32,838 nt of DNA from Crocosphaera sp. (GCA_030065205.1 JASJDN010000060.1:1-32838), one strand, 5' to 3'; shown: positions 6,806 to 15,853, counted from the stretch's first letter. Translations and numbers: made by a program. Notes: generated from the letters alone by a model not told the origin.

Positions 6806-8098
6806 ATGAACATTGCAGTGGTGGGCCTCAGTCACAAAACCGCCCCAGTTGAAATCCGAGAAAAGTTAAGTATCCAAGAGGCTAAAATCGAAGAAGCCTT
6901 AACCCATCTCAAGGGTTATCCCCACATTGAAGAAGTGGCTGTCATTAGTACCTGTAACCGTCTAGAAATTTATGCGGTGGTGACAGACACAGAAAAGGGA
7001 GTGGTGGAAATCACCCAATTCCTCTCAGAAATTGGTCACATCCCCTTAAGCTATCTTCGTCGCTATTTATTTACCTTGCTCCATCAAGATGCGGTGCGTC
7101 ACCTGTTACGAGTGGCCGCCGGGTTAGAAAGTTTGGTCTTAGGGGAAGGGCAAATTTTAGCCCAGGTGAAAACCACTCATAAATTATCCCAAAAGTATAA
7201 AGGCATTGGTCGTTTACTCGATCGCCTGTTTAAACAAGCCATCACTGCTGGAAAACGAGTTCGTAGCGAAACCAATATCGGTACTGGTGCGGTATCTATC
7301 AGTTCGGCGGCCGTAGAATTAGCGGTAACTAAAGTGGATGATCTCGGAACCCGCAACATTAGCATCATCGGTGCCGGGAAAATGGCTTGCTTACTGGTTA
7401 AGCATCTATTGGCCAAGGGAGCAACTTCTATCACCATTGTTAACCGTTCTCAACGTCGCGCTGAGGAGTTGGCCAAAAAATTCCCTCAAGCTGAGTTAAC
7501 GTTGGTTTCCCTGGATGAGATGATGACGGTGGTGGGCAACTCTCACATGGTTTTTACTAGCACCGGAGCAACTGAGCCAATTCTACATCACGATAACCTC
7601 AAAGAAGTCGTTTCAGTAGAACAGGGATTGATGTTATTTGACATTTCTGTGCCTCGCAATGTGGCGACAAATGTCCAAGAGATGGATATCATACAAGCTT
7701 ATAATGTGGATGATTTAAAGGCGGTGGTGGCTCAAAATCATGCCAGTCGTCGTCAAATGGCCCTAGAGGCGGAAGGGTTACTAGAAGAGGAAGTGGAAGC
7801 CTTTGAACTGTGGTGGCGTTCCTTAGAAACCGTCCCCACCATTAGCTGTTTAAGAACGAAGGTTGAAGGGATTCGCGAACAAGAGTTAGAAAAAGCATTA
7901 TCTCGTCTGGGAACGGAGTTTGCTGAGAAGCATCAAGAAGTGATTGAAGCTTTGACGAGAGGTATTGTTAATAAGATATTACACGAACCAATGGTGCAAT
8001 TACGGGCCCAACAAGACATAGAAGCAAGACAGCGATGTTTACAATCTCTACAAATGTTGTTTGATCTTGAAATTGAGATCGAAAAACAATTTGGGTGA
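6806..8098 (+). CDS. hemA: Glutamyl-tRNA reductase
   Basis: NADPH-dependent reduction of glutamyl-tRNA(Glu) to glutamate-1-semialdehyde, the first committed step of the C5 route to heme, chlorophyll and bilins. 430 aa, full length. The N-terminal catalytic domain begins [20 protein letters not shown] and contains the active-site Cys50 in STCNRLEIY; then [16 protein letters not shown]; the NADP-binding domain with GAGKMA near residue 190; and a C-terminal helical dimerisation domain. ATG 6806 follows TAGGAGA with good spacing. It is monocistronic and sits between two sets of heptanucleotide repeats, the second overlapping its own TGA stop. Control of this step is normally strong (heme feedback, FLU-type inhibitors), and the long structured upstream region leaves room for it. 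Confidence 0.98.
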   Translation: MNIAVVGLSHKTAPVEIREKLSIQEAKIEEALTHLKGYPHIEEVAVISTCNRLEIYAVVTDTEKGVVEITQFLSEIGHIPLSYLRRYLFTLLHQDAVRHLLRVAAGLESLVLGEGQILAQVKTTHKLSQKYKGIGRLLDRLFKQAITAGKRVRSETNIGTGAVSISSAAVELAVTKVDDLGTRNISIIGAGKMACLLVKHLLAKGATSITIVNRSQRRAEELAKKFPQAELTLVSLDEMMTVVGNSHMVFTSTGATEPILHHDNLKEVVSVEQGLMLFDISVPRNVATNVQEMDIIQAYNVDDLKAVVAQNHASRRQMALEAEGLLEEEVEAFELWWRSLETVPTISCLRTKVEGIREQELEKALSRLGTEFAEKHQEVIEALTRGIVNKILHEPMVQLRAQQDIEARQRCLQSLQMLFDLEIEIEKQFG

Positions 8099-8124
8099 GT
8101 TCGGAGTTCGGAGTTCGGAGTTCG
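8097..8124. repeat. Heptanucleotide tandem repeat overlapping the hemA stop
   Basis: Four exact copies of GAGTTCG (8097-8103, 8104-8110, 8111-8117, 8118-8124) followed by a degenerate GAGTGTG. The first copy starts inside the hemA TGA codon (8096-8098). Confidence 0.9.
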
Positions 8125-8188
8125 GAGTGTGTGGGAAGTCATAAGGTGACGGGGGGAATATATATCAATGATTTCTCCTAGTCTCCCC

Positions 8189-8314
8189 CTGCTCCCTCTG
8201 CTTCCCCTGCTCCCTCTGCTCCCTCTGCTCCCTCTGCTCCCCCTGCTCCCTCTGCTCCCCCTGCTCCCTCTGCTCCCTCTGCTCCCCCTGCTCCCCCTGC
8301 TCCCTCTGCTCCCA
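8189..8314. repeat. 14-copy 9-nt polypyrimidine tandem repeat
   Basis: Fourteen head-to-tail units of CTGCTCCCY. Most are CTGCTCCCT or CTGCTCCCC; the second is CTGCTTCCC and the last CTGCTCCCA. The array is almost pure pyrimidine on the plus strand and GGGAGCAG-rich on the minus strand. It fills the gap between the convergent hemA and protease genes. The unit length of 9 keeps reading frames open, but I see no start or ribosome site, so it is treated as non-coding. Confidence 0.92.
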
Positions 8315-8337
8315 GTCTCCCCCTCTCCCAGTCTTAA

Positions 8338-9723
8338 CTAATTAACCGTTTCCTGCATTCTTTGCCAACGGGGATCAGGATCTTTAATGGTTTCTTCTAA
8401 CTCTTCCCAACGTAAACCAACGGGTTGAGGAGTCGCGGGGGTAGAAATGGGTTGACTACGACCCTTAAGAATAGAAATAGCACGAGTGTATTGGGGATCG
8501 GCATCGGTTCCCATGAGGGTAGGATCGCTTTTAAGGCGAGCTTGTTGCTCCAGGGTCAATTCTAAATAAACATTAGGGCTAATGCCTTTATGGTTAATAT
8601 CGGTGCCACTGGGGGGATAATAACGGGCGATGGTTACCGCTAACCCTGAACCATCGGAAAGATTATGAACAGACTGAACTGTACCTTTCCCGTAAGTTGT
8701 TGTCCCAACTACCGTCGCTCTTCCGTTTTCTTTGAGTGCGCCGGCTAAAATTTCGCTGGCACTAGCTGACCATTCATTCACCAAAACCACCAGGGGTAAA
8801 TCTGTTAAAGAGGTGCCGTTAGCCGTGAAATGGCGATCGCCCCCTTTGCGGTCAATGGTGCTGACAATTTCTCCTTTTTGTAACCAGAGACGGGCAATAT
8901 CCACACTAGCAAACAGTAACCCACCCGGGTTACCCCGTAAGTCGAGAACATACCCAGAAACTTGCTGCTTTCCTAAGTCTTCGATGGCCAGTTTCATTTG
9001 TTCGGTAGCATGGGAACTAAACTCATCGAGTTTGATGTAGCCAATCCGATGTTGTCCCTCTTCTTCTAAATGATAGGTTACAGCCGGAATCTCAATTTGC
9101 GCCCGTTCTAAGGTGACCTGGAACACCCCTTTTTCCCGTCGTGAGAGTTGTAAACTGACTTGGGTTCCCAATTCTCCATTGATGGCTTCTTGTGCCTGTT
9201 CTATGGTCATTAAAGCGGTGGGTTTGCCGTTGATGCGAATCAGGCGATCGCCCCGTTTTAATCCTGCTTTCATGGCGGGGGAGTTTTTCACTGCTTCTAT
9301 CACATAAATTTCACTGGTTCGCTTATCAATAGCTAATCTGACCCCAATTCCCGACACTTCTCCAGTGGTTTGACTGGTTAACATAGAGAATTCAGTGGGA
9401 GGCAAAAAACGGGTATAAGGGTCGCCCAAGTCTTCGAGAGCTTCACGAATGGCTTTATAAGCTTGTTTGGGACTCGCGTAATCCTGAGACAATAATTCTC
9501 GCCGTTTTTCTTGCCAATCAACCCGATTAAAATCGTAATTGACAAATTCATTATTTACGATTTGCCACATTTCATCCACAATCGCTTTGGGATTATCTTC
9601 TAACACCTCTGGTTGTGGCGCACTATTGACAGGAAGGACTAAGGTCTGGAAAGAAATGGTTGCCAGGGTTCCGCCCAATAATAGTGATTGATAACGGCAC
9701 AAGTATTTTATGATGTTATTCAT
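8338..9723 (-). CDS. C-terminal processing peptidase (Ctp/Prc family, S41A)
   Basis: Serine protease of the tail-specific CtpA/CtpB/CtpC family; in cyanobacteria members mature the D1 protein of photosystem II or process other exported proteins. An N-terminal signal or anchor lies at about residues 12-35, then a helical region, a PDZ domain at about 120-205, and the S41 catalytic domain at about 225-420. The Ser/Lys dyad is Ser321 ([10 protein letters not shown]) and Lys346 (TYGKGTVQ), 25 residues apart as in the known D1 protease. LDLRGNPGG at 260-268 is the family signature. 461 aa is slightly longer than a typical CtpA because of a Pro/Thr-rich C-terminal tail. I cannot decide between CtpA (D1 processing) and CtpB from sequence inspection, so no symbol is given. 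It is convergent with hemA; tRNA-Pro lies upstream on the same strand. Confidence 0.95.
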   Translation of the reverse strand: MNNIIKYLCRYQSLLLGGTLATISFQTLVLPVNSAPQPEVLEDNPKAIVDEMWQIVNNEFVNYDFNRVDWQEKRRELLSQDYASPKQAYKAIREALEDLGDPYTRFLPPTEFSMLTSQTTGEVSGIGVRLAIDKRTSEIYVIEAVKNSPAMKAGLKRGDRLIRINGKPTALMTIEQAQEAINGELGTQVSLQLSRREKGVFQVTLERAQIEIPAVTYHLEEEGQHRIGYIKLDEFSSHATEQMKLAIEDLGKQQVSGYVLDLRGNPGGLLFASVDIARLWLQKGEIVSTIDRKGGDRHFTANGTSLTDLPLVVLVNEWSASASEILAGALKENGRATVVGTTTYGKGTVQSVHNLSDGSGLAVTIARYYPPSGTDINHKGISPNVYLELTLEQQARLKSDPTLMGTDADPQYTRAISILKGRSQPISTPATPQPVGLRWEELEETIKDPDPRWQRMQETVN

Positions 9724-9899
9724 AGGATTTTATCGATGTCAAACGGGAATTTATAAAGCAGTTTACGTTAGCCAACCATGACAGATGAAGAGAGGATGAA
9801 CCATCAGTTGGATTTTTCATCTGGTTTCATACTATGGTACACGCTTCTATAGAATTATGACGCTTATTTCCATTAAGAGTTCTTAAAATTCTATAATTC

Positions 9900-9912
9900 C
9901 CCCTACAAGGGG
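9900..9912 (-). terminator. Small hairpin just 3' of tRNA-Pro
   Basis: CCCCT (9900-9904), ACA, AGGGG (9908-9912): a short GC-rich stem five bases beyond the tRNA 3' end on the minus strand. The following sequence is AT-rich but not a clean T-tract, so termination is plausible, not certain. Confidence 0.35.
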
Positions 9913-9917
9913 CTTAA

Positions 9918-9991
9918 TCGGGATGGCAGGATTTGAACCTACGACATCCTGCTCCCAAAGCAGGCGCGCTACCAAGCTGCGCTACATCCCG
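9918..9991 (-). tRNA. trnP-UGG: tRNA-Pro (anticodon UGG)
   Basis: Reading the minus strand, all elements of a 74-nt cloverleaf are present: acceptor stem CGGGATG/CATCCCG, D arm GCGC/GCGC, anticodon stem CCTGC/GCAGG with loop TTTGGGA (anticodon TGG), five-base variable loop ATGTC, and T arm GTAGG/CCTGC with loop TTCAAAT. The discriminator is A, and CCA is not encoded. It decodes CCN proline codons. It stands alone between the protease and the acetyltransferase genes. Confidence 0.97.
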
Positions 9992-10024
9992 TAACGTTTC
10001 TTCCCCATTATAACCCAAACTGTT

Positions 10025-10549
10025 CTAATCAGGATACCAAAACATTCCTTTAATTCCTTCGGGGTCCAGGACAAATCCCAAACGACGGTAAAAGTCTACC
10101 ACGTCGGGATCAGCAAACAGGGTGATATTGCTAATATCTTCGTTTCTTAACTGACGAATCATATATTTCATCATCCCTTTTCCCAATCCCTTACTTTGGA
10201 ATCTGGGGTGAATGACCACATCCCAAATAGTGGCATTAAAGGCATGATCAGAGGTAGCGCGAGCAAACCCAATGAGACGTTTGCGGTTGCCTTTGACTTC
10301 CCAGGCTGACACTACCATAAAACTGTAAGTGAGTGCGCGTTTAACTTTCCGTAGGGGACGACGGGCCCATCCTACCGCGTCGCATAATTCTTCGAGTTCG
10401 TAGAGATCAATTTCTCTTTCTCTGGTAAAAAATATGCGAGTTTGGCCATCTGCGTGGCCCTGTAAGTTGACCGGTTCCCCTTTCAACGGGGACTTTTGGT
10501 CAGTATTTGATGTATCCGTATTATTAAACAATCGTTTCCAAAAAACCAT
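10025..10549 (-). CDS. ycf52: GNAT acetyltransferase, Ycf52 / plastid NSI (GNAT2) type
   Basis: 174-residue acetyl-CoA-dependent N-acetyltransferase. After a variable N-terminus of about 38 residues comes [19 protein letters not shown], then [26 protein letters not shown], the acetyl-CoA loop [21 protein letters not shown], and the ending [10 protein letters not shown]. This pattern is nearly the one I remember for the plant chloroplast enzyme NSI/GNAT2 and red-algal plastid Ycf52, proteins reported as lysine and/or serotonin acetyltransferases; NSI is needed for state transitions in plants. The substrate in this organism is not shown by sequence. The gene is divergent from psbB with 312 bp between starts, so the two could share a control region. 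No good ribosome site precedes the ATG. Confidence 0.9.
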   Translation of the reverse strand: MVFWKRLFNNTDTSNTDQKSPLKGEPVNLQGHADGQTRIFFTREREIDLYELEELCDAVGWARRPLRKVKRALTYSFMVVSAWEVKGNRKRLIGFARATSDHAFNATIWDVVIHPRFQSKGLGKGMMKYMIRQLRNEDISNITLFADPDVVDFYRRLGFVLDPEGIKGMFWYPD

Positions 10550-10861
10550 TACATTGAAAGAGACAACCCCTATTTAGTTACGTATTCTCTCACAAAATTG
10601 AGCAAAGGGGTGGGGATGAGGAATCTTACTCATTTAAACAATGCACGCTCTACGACAGCAGACTGAAAAACTTGCAATCGAGACTAACAATAGTTACACT
10701 TCTTTAAATAAATTTCATTTTCTTGGCATAATGTAGGTTAGCTGACTTTTGGGTTGCGAAAGTTGTTCGACAGCGATCGCAGAACACAAGTCATGTAACC
10801 TTAACACCAATAAGAAAAAAACGTCGAAGTAGACATATTCTCAACAGGAGGAGCGTAGTCA
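10550..10861. other. Divergent intergenic region ycf52 / psbB
   Basis: 312 bp without a gene. It should hold the promoters for both divergent genes. On the plus strand a candidate -10 CATAAT lies at 10727-10732 with no convincing -35; if used, it would give psbB a leader of roughly 120 nt. A HIP1 octamer occurs near 10773, and the psbB ribosome site AGGAGGAG lies just before the ATG. Confidence 0.45.
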
Positions 10862-12391
10862 ATGGGACTACCTTGGTATCGAGTTCACACAGTTGTTCTG
10901 AATGACCCAGGACGCTTAATTTCCGTCCATTTAATGCACACTGCCCTAGTAGCGGGTTGGGCCGGTTCTATGGCTCTTTATGAGTTAGCTATTTTTGATC
11001 CCAGTGATCCCGTCCTTAACCCCATGTGGCGACAAGGGATGTTCGTACTTCCCTTCATGGCCCGTTTAGGGGTAACCGGATCTTGGGGTGGCTGGAGTGT
11101 CACCGGAGAAACCGGCGTAAACCCTGGTTTCTGGTCTTTTGAAGGTGTTGCTGCGGCTCACATTGTTTTATCTGGTCTTTTATTCCTAGCTGCTGTTTGG
11201 CACTGGGTATTCTGGGACTTAGAGCTATTTATCGATGCTCGTACAGGGGAACCCGCCCTTGATCTTCCCAAAATGTTTGGGATTCATTTATTCTTATCTG
11301 GACTTCTTTGCTTCGGTTTTGGTGCTTTCCACCTCACCGGACTTTGGGGACCGGGAATGTGGGTATCTGACCCCTACGGTTTGACGGGTCACGTCCAACC
11401 GGTAGCCCCGGAATGGGGGCCGGCTGGGTTTAACCCGTTTAACCCTGGAGGGGTGGTCGCTCACCACATTGCAGCCGGTATTGTAGGGATTATTGCTGGT
11501 CTCTTCCACTTAACGGTAAGACCACCAGAACGCCTCTACAAAGCCCTGAGAATGGGTAATATCGAAACTGTATTATCCAGTAGTATTGCGGCTGTATTCT
11601 TCGCTGCTTTCGTAGTGGCTGGAACTATGTGGTACGGTAACGCGACGACCCCCATCGAATTGTTTGGACCGACTCGTTATCAATGGGATAATAGTTATTT
11701 CCAACAAGAAATCCAGCGTCGTGTAGAAACCAATGTGGCCGCCGGTGATAGCTTATCGGAAGCTTGGTCAAAAATTCCCGAAAAATTAGCCTTCTACGAC
11801 TACGTAGGCAATAGCCCCGCCAAAGGGGGTTTATTCCGTACCGGTGCGATGGATAGTGGTGACGGTATCGCTCAAGAATGGTTAGGACACCCTGTGTTCA
11901 AGGACAGCGAGGGTCGTGTGTTAACCGTTCGTCGGATGCCTAACTTCTTTGAAACCTTCCCCATCGTCTTAACCGATGCTGATGGTATTGTCCGGGCTGA
12001 CATTCCCTTCCGTCGGGCTGAGTCTAAACTCAGTATTGAGCAAAGCGGTGTAACGGCTACCCTTTACGGTGGTGCGTTAGATGGTCAAACCTTCACCAAT
12101 GCTGCTGATGTGAAGCAGTTTGCTCGTAAAGCGCAGTTAGGTGAGCCTTTTGCCTTCGACCGTGAAACCTTGGGGTCTGACGGGGTATTCCGCACCAGTC
12201 CCAGAGGTTGGTTTACCTTCGGACACGCAGTGTTTGCCCTTCTCTTCTTCTTCGGTCATATCTGGCATGGTTCTCGGACTCTGTACCGTGACGTATTTGC
12301 TGGTATTGATCCCGATCTAGAGGAACAGGTAGAATGGGGTCTATTTGCTAAGGTGGGTGACGTAACAACCCGTACCGAAGCAAAAGGCTAA
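10862..12391 (+). CDS. psbB: Photosystem II CP47 chlorophyll protein
   Basis: Core antenna subunit of photosystem II that binds chlorophyll a and beta-carotene and passes excitation to the reaction centre; located in the thylakoid membrane. 509 aa, full length, starting [19 protein letters not shown]. Six membrane helices with the paired chlorophyll-ligand histidines are visible (for example [71 protein letters not shown]), and a large lumenal loop lies between helices 5 and 6. The sequence is G+C-richer than its neighbours, as expected of a highly expressed gene. A strong ribosome site (AGGAGGAG) precedes ATG. A clear terminator follows within 45 bp, and psbT, commonly the next gene in cyanobacteria, is not there. 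Confidence 0.99.
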   Translation: MGLPWYRVHTVVLNDPGRLISVHLMHTALVAGWAGSMALYELAIFDPSDPVLNPMWRQGMFVLPFMARLGVTGSWGGWSVTGETGVNPGFWSFEGVAAAHIVLSGLLFLAAVWHWVFWDLELFIDARTGEPALDLPKMFGIHLFLSGLLCFGFGAFHLTGLWGPGMWVSDPYGLTGHVQPVAPEWGPAGFNPFNPGGVVAHHIAAGIVGIIAGLFHLTVRPPERLYKALRMGNIETVLSSSIAAVFFAAFVVAGTMWYGNATTPIELFGPTRYQWDNSYFQQEIQRRVETNVAAGDSLSEAWSKIPEKLAFYDYVGNSPAKGGLFRTGAMDSGDGIAQEWLGHPVFKDSEGRVLTVRRMPNFFETFPIVLTDADGIVRADIPFRRAESKLSIEQSGVTATLYGGALDGQTFTNAADVKQFARKAQLGEPFAFDRETLGSDGVFRTSPRGWFTFGHAVFALLFFFGHIWHGSRTLYRDVFAGIDPDLEEQVEWGLFAKVGDVTTRTEAKG

Positions 12392-12432
12392 ACATTCGTT
12401 TTGTTGTAAACGGATTATCGTTTAATTAATTT

Positions 12433-12472
12433 AAGAGGGAGTTAAGGAAACATATCCTTGACTCTCTTTTTT
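12433..12472 (+). terminator. Rho-independent terminator of psbB
   Basis: A 16-bp stem (12433-12448 with 12455-12470, three G-U wobbles) with the 6-nt loop AACATA, running into a T-rich end at 12467-12472. It starts 42 bp after the psbB stop and ends 10 bp before the convergent hydrolase stop. Confidence 0.88.
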
Positions 12473-12481
12473 GGTACTTTA

Positions 12482-13357
12482 TTAAACTTCATGAGTCATC
12501 AGAATTTTAAGCATTTTTTCCCCTAATAATTCGGGTTGTTCTACCATGGATAAATGACCACAATTCGGAAGATCAATAACATTATTTCCTTGATACTGAA
12601 AAAGTTCATGAAAACTGGCTAAATAACGAACATATTGAGGTTCCATTACCCTATCTTTATCCCCCGAAAAAAAGTAAACGGGTTGAGCCAAACGGGAGAC
12701 AATTTGCGGTAATAGATGAACTTCTGCTTCCGTGGTAGAATCTAACAGTGAACCTAGGGCTGCGTCTGAGTCGGCTCGCATTAAATCCATAACCCGTTGT
12801 TTACCCCATTGTCGATCAATCGGACTGGCAACCATCATTCTTGAGAAAAGAATATCGATTAACGGGATATTACATAGCCAAGAGGGACGATATTTAACCA
12901 ACTGTTTTCCAGCCAAACGGAATCGCTCAAATTCCTCTTTTAAGTAAATACCTCCCCCTGCATTTAAACAAACAACCCCTTGTATTTTTGCAGGAGAAAG
13001 TTCAGCCCCCCATAAGGCAATACTTCCTCCCAAAGAATGACCAATTAACCAACCTCGTTGAATGTCTAATTTTTCGAGTAAAATAATTAAATCTTGAGCA
13101 TACGCTTCTAAGGTATAAGGGGATGAAGTATTATATTTTTTTGATAAGCAATTAGTGATGGGTTGAGATTCTCCAAAACCTCTGAGATCGTAGGTGAGAC
13201 AAGGATAATCTGGAGATAACTGATTAATTAAAGGAAGCCAATATTGACGGCTCAATAGCCAGCCATGAATAAAAATTAAAACGGGGGTTGAGGGTTTGGA
13301 AGATGGAGACGTTAGCTCATAAGCATGAGGAACTCCCAATATATCGATGGTTGGCAT
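12482..13357 (-). CDS. Alpha/beta-fold hydrolase
   Basis: 291-residue alpha/beta hydrolase. Oxyanion-side HGW at 31-33; DLRGFGES at 57-64; nucleophile Ser108 in GHSLGG (106-111); acid Asp in FFSGDKDRVM; catalytic His in LPNCGHLSM near the C-terminus. The full triad is present and the protein is complete, with no signal peptide, so it is a cytoplasmic esterase, lipase or C-C hydrolase of unknown substrate. A lid region at about 139-200 contains the hydrophobic stretch PSWLCNIPLIDILF. It is convergent with psbB and divergent from yidD; the neighbours do not indicate a substrate. Confidence 0.92.
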   Translation of the reverse strand: MPTIDILGVPHAYELTSPSSKPSTPVLIFIHGWLLSRQYWLPLINQLSPDYPCLTYDLRGFGESQPITNCLSKKYNTSSPYTLEAYAQDLIILLEKLDIQRGWLIGHSLGGSIALWGAELSPAKIQGVVCLNAGGGIYLKEEFERFRLAGKQLVKYRPSWLCNIPLIDILFSRMMVASPIDRQWGKQRVMDLMRADSDAALGSLLDSTTEAEVHLLPQIVSRLAQPVYFFSGDKDRVMEPQYVRYLASFHELFQYQGNNVIDLPNCGHLSMVEQPELLGEKMLKILMTHEV

Positions 13358-13482
13358 AGATGGTCTTACCCTATAAAAAAGTCATGACGACGTTTTTAGT
13401 TAGAACTACTCGATAATAATGGTCTTGTCTTATTATAAATTAAAGGGGACTGTTCTGGTCAATGTTATTTTTACGAGGATTG

Positions 13483-13719
13483 ATGAAAAAAATTCTAATT
13501 CTATTAATTAAAGTCTATCGAAAGTTGATTTCTCCTTTATTTCCTCCTAGTTGTCGTTTTCGACCAACTTGTTCTCAATATACTTTAGAAGCGATCGAGA
13601 AATTTGGGGCATTACAAGGAAGTTTTTTAGGGTTAAAACGGATTTTACGCTGTCATCCTTTTCATCCAGGAGGCTATGATCCGGTTCCTTCTGTGATTAA
13701 AAAAGAAACGAATGAATGA
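13483..13719 (+). CDS. yidD: Membrane protein insertion efficiency factor YidD
   Basis: Small amphipathic membrane-associated protein that helps YidC/Sec-dependent insertion of inner-membrane proteins. Family signature: [17 protein letters not shown], then [11 protein letters not shown], then a C-terminal [16 protein letters not shown] take the ATG at 13483 (78 aa, [13 protein letters not shown]), because the family begins there and GAGGA (13475-13479) lies just upstream. An in-frame ATG at 13462 would add seven residues (MLFLRGL), with AGGGG 13 nt before it, so it remains possible. In many bacteria yidD lies with rnpA, rpmH and yidC; here it stands alone, divergent from the hydrolase and convergent with the deaminase (12-bp gap). 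Confidence 0.95.
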   Translation: MKKILILLIKVYRKLISPLFPPSCRFRPTCSQYTLEAIEKFGALQGSFLGLKRILRCHPFHPGGYDPVPSVIKKETNE

Positions 13720-13731
13720 GTTAGCTTTCTC

Positions 13732-14712
13732 TTATTGAATATATAATCTTTCTTTCTCTTTTGAATCGATAAATGAGGCTTTAAAAGAATTATTGATCAT
13801 CTTTTTAAGATCATCCTCTGTTAACTTAAGAGCTTGAGTAATAGCCATAAAATTTTCGTTTAGATAACCTCCAAAATAGGCAGGATCATCGGAATTAATG
13901 GTGATACATAATCCTTGATCTAAAAGAAGCTTTAGGTTATGTTCTTCTAGGGAATTAAAGACTTTTAGTTTAACATTAGACAAGGGACAAACAGTTAACG
14001 GTATTTGTTGATCAGCTAAATAGTTAACTAATTGAGGATCGTCAATGCAATGGACTCCATGATCAATTCTAGAGACTTTTAAGAGATTAATGGCTTGCCA
14101 AATATAATCAGCATCTCCTTCTTCTCCTGCATGAGCAACGGTTAAAAATCCTTCTGCTCTGGCTTTATCAAAAACGGGTTTAAATTTAGAAGGTGGGTTA
14201 TTTTTTTCAGCAGAATCTAAACCAATGGCTTTTATTTGATCACCATATTTGATGGCATCTTCTAAGGTTTCAAAGGCTGACTCTACACTTAAATCTCTTA
14301 AGAAACAAAGTATTAAATGACTGGAAATTCCTAGTTGTTTTTTCCCTGCTTTTAATGCTTCACTGATTCCTGTGATAATGGCTCTAAATGGCACTTGTCT
14401 ATTAGTATGGGTTTGAGGGTCAAAAAATATCTCTGTATGACAAATATTTTGTTCTTTTGCTTTTTGTAAATAGTTCCAGGTCAATTCATAAAAATCCTCT
14501 TCACAACAAAGAACATTTGCCCCTTGATAATAAATATTTAAAAAGGATTGAAGATCATTAAATTGATAAGCTTGTTTCGCTTCTTCTACAGAGTTAAACG
14601 CTAATTTTATGTGATTACGTTGTGCTAATTTAAACATTAATTCTGGTTCTAAGGAGCCTTCTATATGTATATGTAGCTCCGCTTTTGGCCATTGTTCGAT
14701 TAATGTTTTCAT
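13732..14712 (-). CDS. Adenine deaminase of the adenosine-deaminase family
   Basis: Zinc hydrolase of the amidohydrolase superfamily that deaminates a purine. Metal ligands and catalytic residues can be seen: HIH in AELHIHIEGSL, His in TVAHAGEEG with its Glu, His in IDHGVHC, and Asp pair in NSDDPAYFGGY. The words PKAELHIHIEGSLEPELMF, FDPQTHT and DPAYFGGY match the branch shown to be adenine deaminase (the Pseudomonas Pa0148 and yeast Aah1 type) rather than true adenosine deaminase, so hypoxanthine production in purine salvage is the likely role. I choose ATG 14712 (326 aa, MKTLIEQWPKAEL); the in-frame ATG at 14754 adds a 14-residue extension unlike the family. Neither start has a strong ribosome site. 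No salvage genes lie nearby. Confidence 0.9.
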   Translation of the reverse strand: MKTLIEQWPKAELHIHIEGSLEPELMFKLAQRNHIKLAFNSVEEAKQAYQFNDLQSFLNIYYQGANVLCCEEDFYELTWNYLQKAKEQNICHTEIFFDPQTHTNRQVPFRAIITGISEALKAGKKQLGISSHLILCFLRDLSVESAFETLEDAIKYGDQIKAIGLDSAEKNNPPSKFKPVFDKARAEGFLTVAHAGEEGDADYIWQAINLLKVSRIDHGVHCIDDPQLVNYLADQQIPLTVCPLSNVKLKVFNSLEEHNLKLLLDQGLCITINSDDPAYFGGYLNENFMAITQALKLTEDDLKKMINNSFKASFIDSKEKERLYIQ

Positions 14713-14777
14713 AATTGAGTAATAGAGAGAGCAAATATAGCTACCAGTAATCATCTATGAGAAATGAGAACCGATGA

Positions 14778-14839
14778 GGACATAATAGTATTATGTCCCT
14801 ACAAATAGACTTTCGTAGGGATTTAACCGTGTTAAATCC
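14778..14839. repeat. Cluster of three palindromes upstream of the deaminase gene
   Basis: GGACATAATA (14778-14787), one base, TATTATGTCC (14789-14798); then CCCTAC (14797-14802) pairing with GTAGGG (14815-14820); then GGATTTAAC (14819-14827), CGT, GTTAAATCC (14831-14839). All stems are perfect, and the hairpins share bases at their borders, so alternative folds compete. The GTAGGGATTTAAC type of sequence is, from memory, a dispersed cyanobacterial intergenic repeat. Confidence 0.6.
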
Positions 14840-14953
14840 TCCTACTATTATCATAACTGAAGCCTAATTGCCGGATCAAAAATATTATAATGGTTTTAGG
14901 TGACTTTCTGATTTGCTCCCCCTACCGCTTACGATTTTATTGTTTAATTATCT

Positions 14954-15853
14954 CTAAAGTGTGGGATTTTTAGAGATTTTTAAATTGATAAATGACAGAA
15001 TTAAAATAATTAAAAAGAGAATTAATCCGATGGTACAAGCATAGTTAATATCTAAATCTTCAAACGCTCTTTCGTAAACATAGTAAACGATAGTTTTAGA
15101 GCGATTTAAGGGACCTCCTTGGGTCATAATATATACTTCTTCAAATACTTTTGTAGCAGCAATGGAAGAAATAACCGCAACTAATAATAAATAAGGACGC
15201 ATTAAAGGAATGGTAATGTCCCAATGTTTCCGCCAACCATCGGAACCATCAATGGCTGCTGCTTCGTATAATTCTCCTGGAATTCCTTGTAATCCTGCTA
15301 AATAAATGACCATATAATAACCTAATCCTTTCCAAATGGTTACTAACATGACACTCCATATTGCTAATTGGGGACTGGTTAACCAAGGAATCCCTTCACT
15401 GAAGCCAAATTTTTCTAATATTTGGTTAAATAAACCATTAGAACTATACAACGCTTTCCAAGCAATTCCAGCGACAACCATCGAAATAACAACAGGAACA
15501 TAAAAAGCTAATCGAAACCAACTAATTCCTTTGAGTTTATTGTTAACTAAAATGGCTAATAATAACGGTAAAATTACCAATAAAGGAACCACTCCAATTA
15601 GATATAAAATGGTGTTGGTTAAAGTTAGCCAAAACACGGAATCGCTGAGGAGTCTTTGGAAATTTTTTAACCCGACCCATTCTGGGGGTTGGGTGATATC
15701 ATAACTATATTCAGTAAAGCTTAATGAAAAGGCTTGAATGGCAGGAATAAAAACAGTCACCAGCAACAAGAATAACGCAGGAAATAAAAATAAATAGGGC
15801 GCAATATTTAAGGACTGTTTGACCCTATTTTTATCTTTACCAGAGATGATCAT
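14954..15853 (-). CDS. Carbohydrate ABC transporter permease (MalF/UgpA type)
   Basis: 299-residue inner-membrane permease of the binding-protein-dependent sugar importers (CUT1 family). Six membrane segments with a cytoplasmic N-terminus (MIISGKDKNRVKQ); the EAA loop reads YEAAAIDGSDGWRKHW then ITIPLMRP at about residues 197-220, where the ATPase docks. FSLSFTEYSYDI and WVGLKNFQRLL near the first periplasmic loop are typical of MalF-like proteins. No partner permease, solute-binding protein or ATPase lies beside it, so the transporter must be assembled from parts encoded elsewhere. The substrate is unknown; glucosylglycerol, trehalose or another osmolyte or sugar are candidates by analogy only. 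Confidence 0.93.
   Translation of the reverse strand: MIISGKDKNRVKQSLNIAPYLFLFPALFLLLVTVFIPAIQAFSLSFTEYSYDITQPPEWVGLKNFQRLLSDSVFWLTLTNTILYLIGVVPLLVILPLLLAILVNNKLKGISWFRLAFYVPVVISMVVAGIAWKALYSSNGLFNQILEKFGFSEGIPWLTSPQLAIWSVMLVTIWKGLGYYMVIYLAGLQGIPGELYEAAAIDGSDGWRKHWDITIPLMRPYLLLVAVISSIAATKVFEEVYIMTQGGPLNRSKTIVYYVYERAFEDLDINYACTIGLILFLIILILSFINLKISKNPTL

Noticed and set aside
8189..8314. Tandem 9-nt array considered as CRISPR or as coding repeat
   Set aside because: There are no spacers, the unit is far too short for CRISPR, and no start codon with a ribosome site leads into an open frame.
11294..11509. Minus-strand open frame inside psbB
   Set aside because: It is antisense to a strongly conserved gene, with no ribosome site; a shadow of the psbB codons. 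The same holds for the other frames overlapping dnaJ, hemA, the protease and coaE-side genes.
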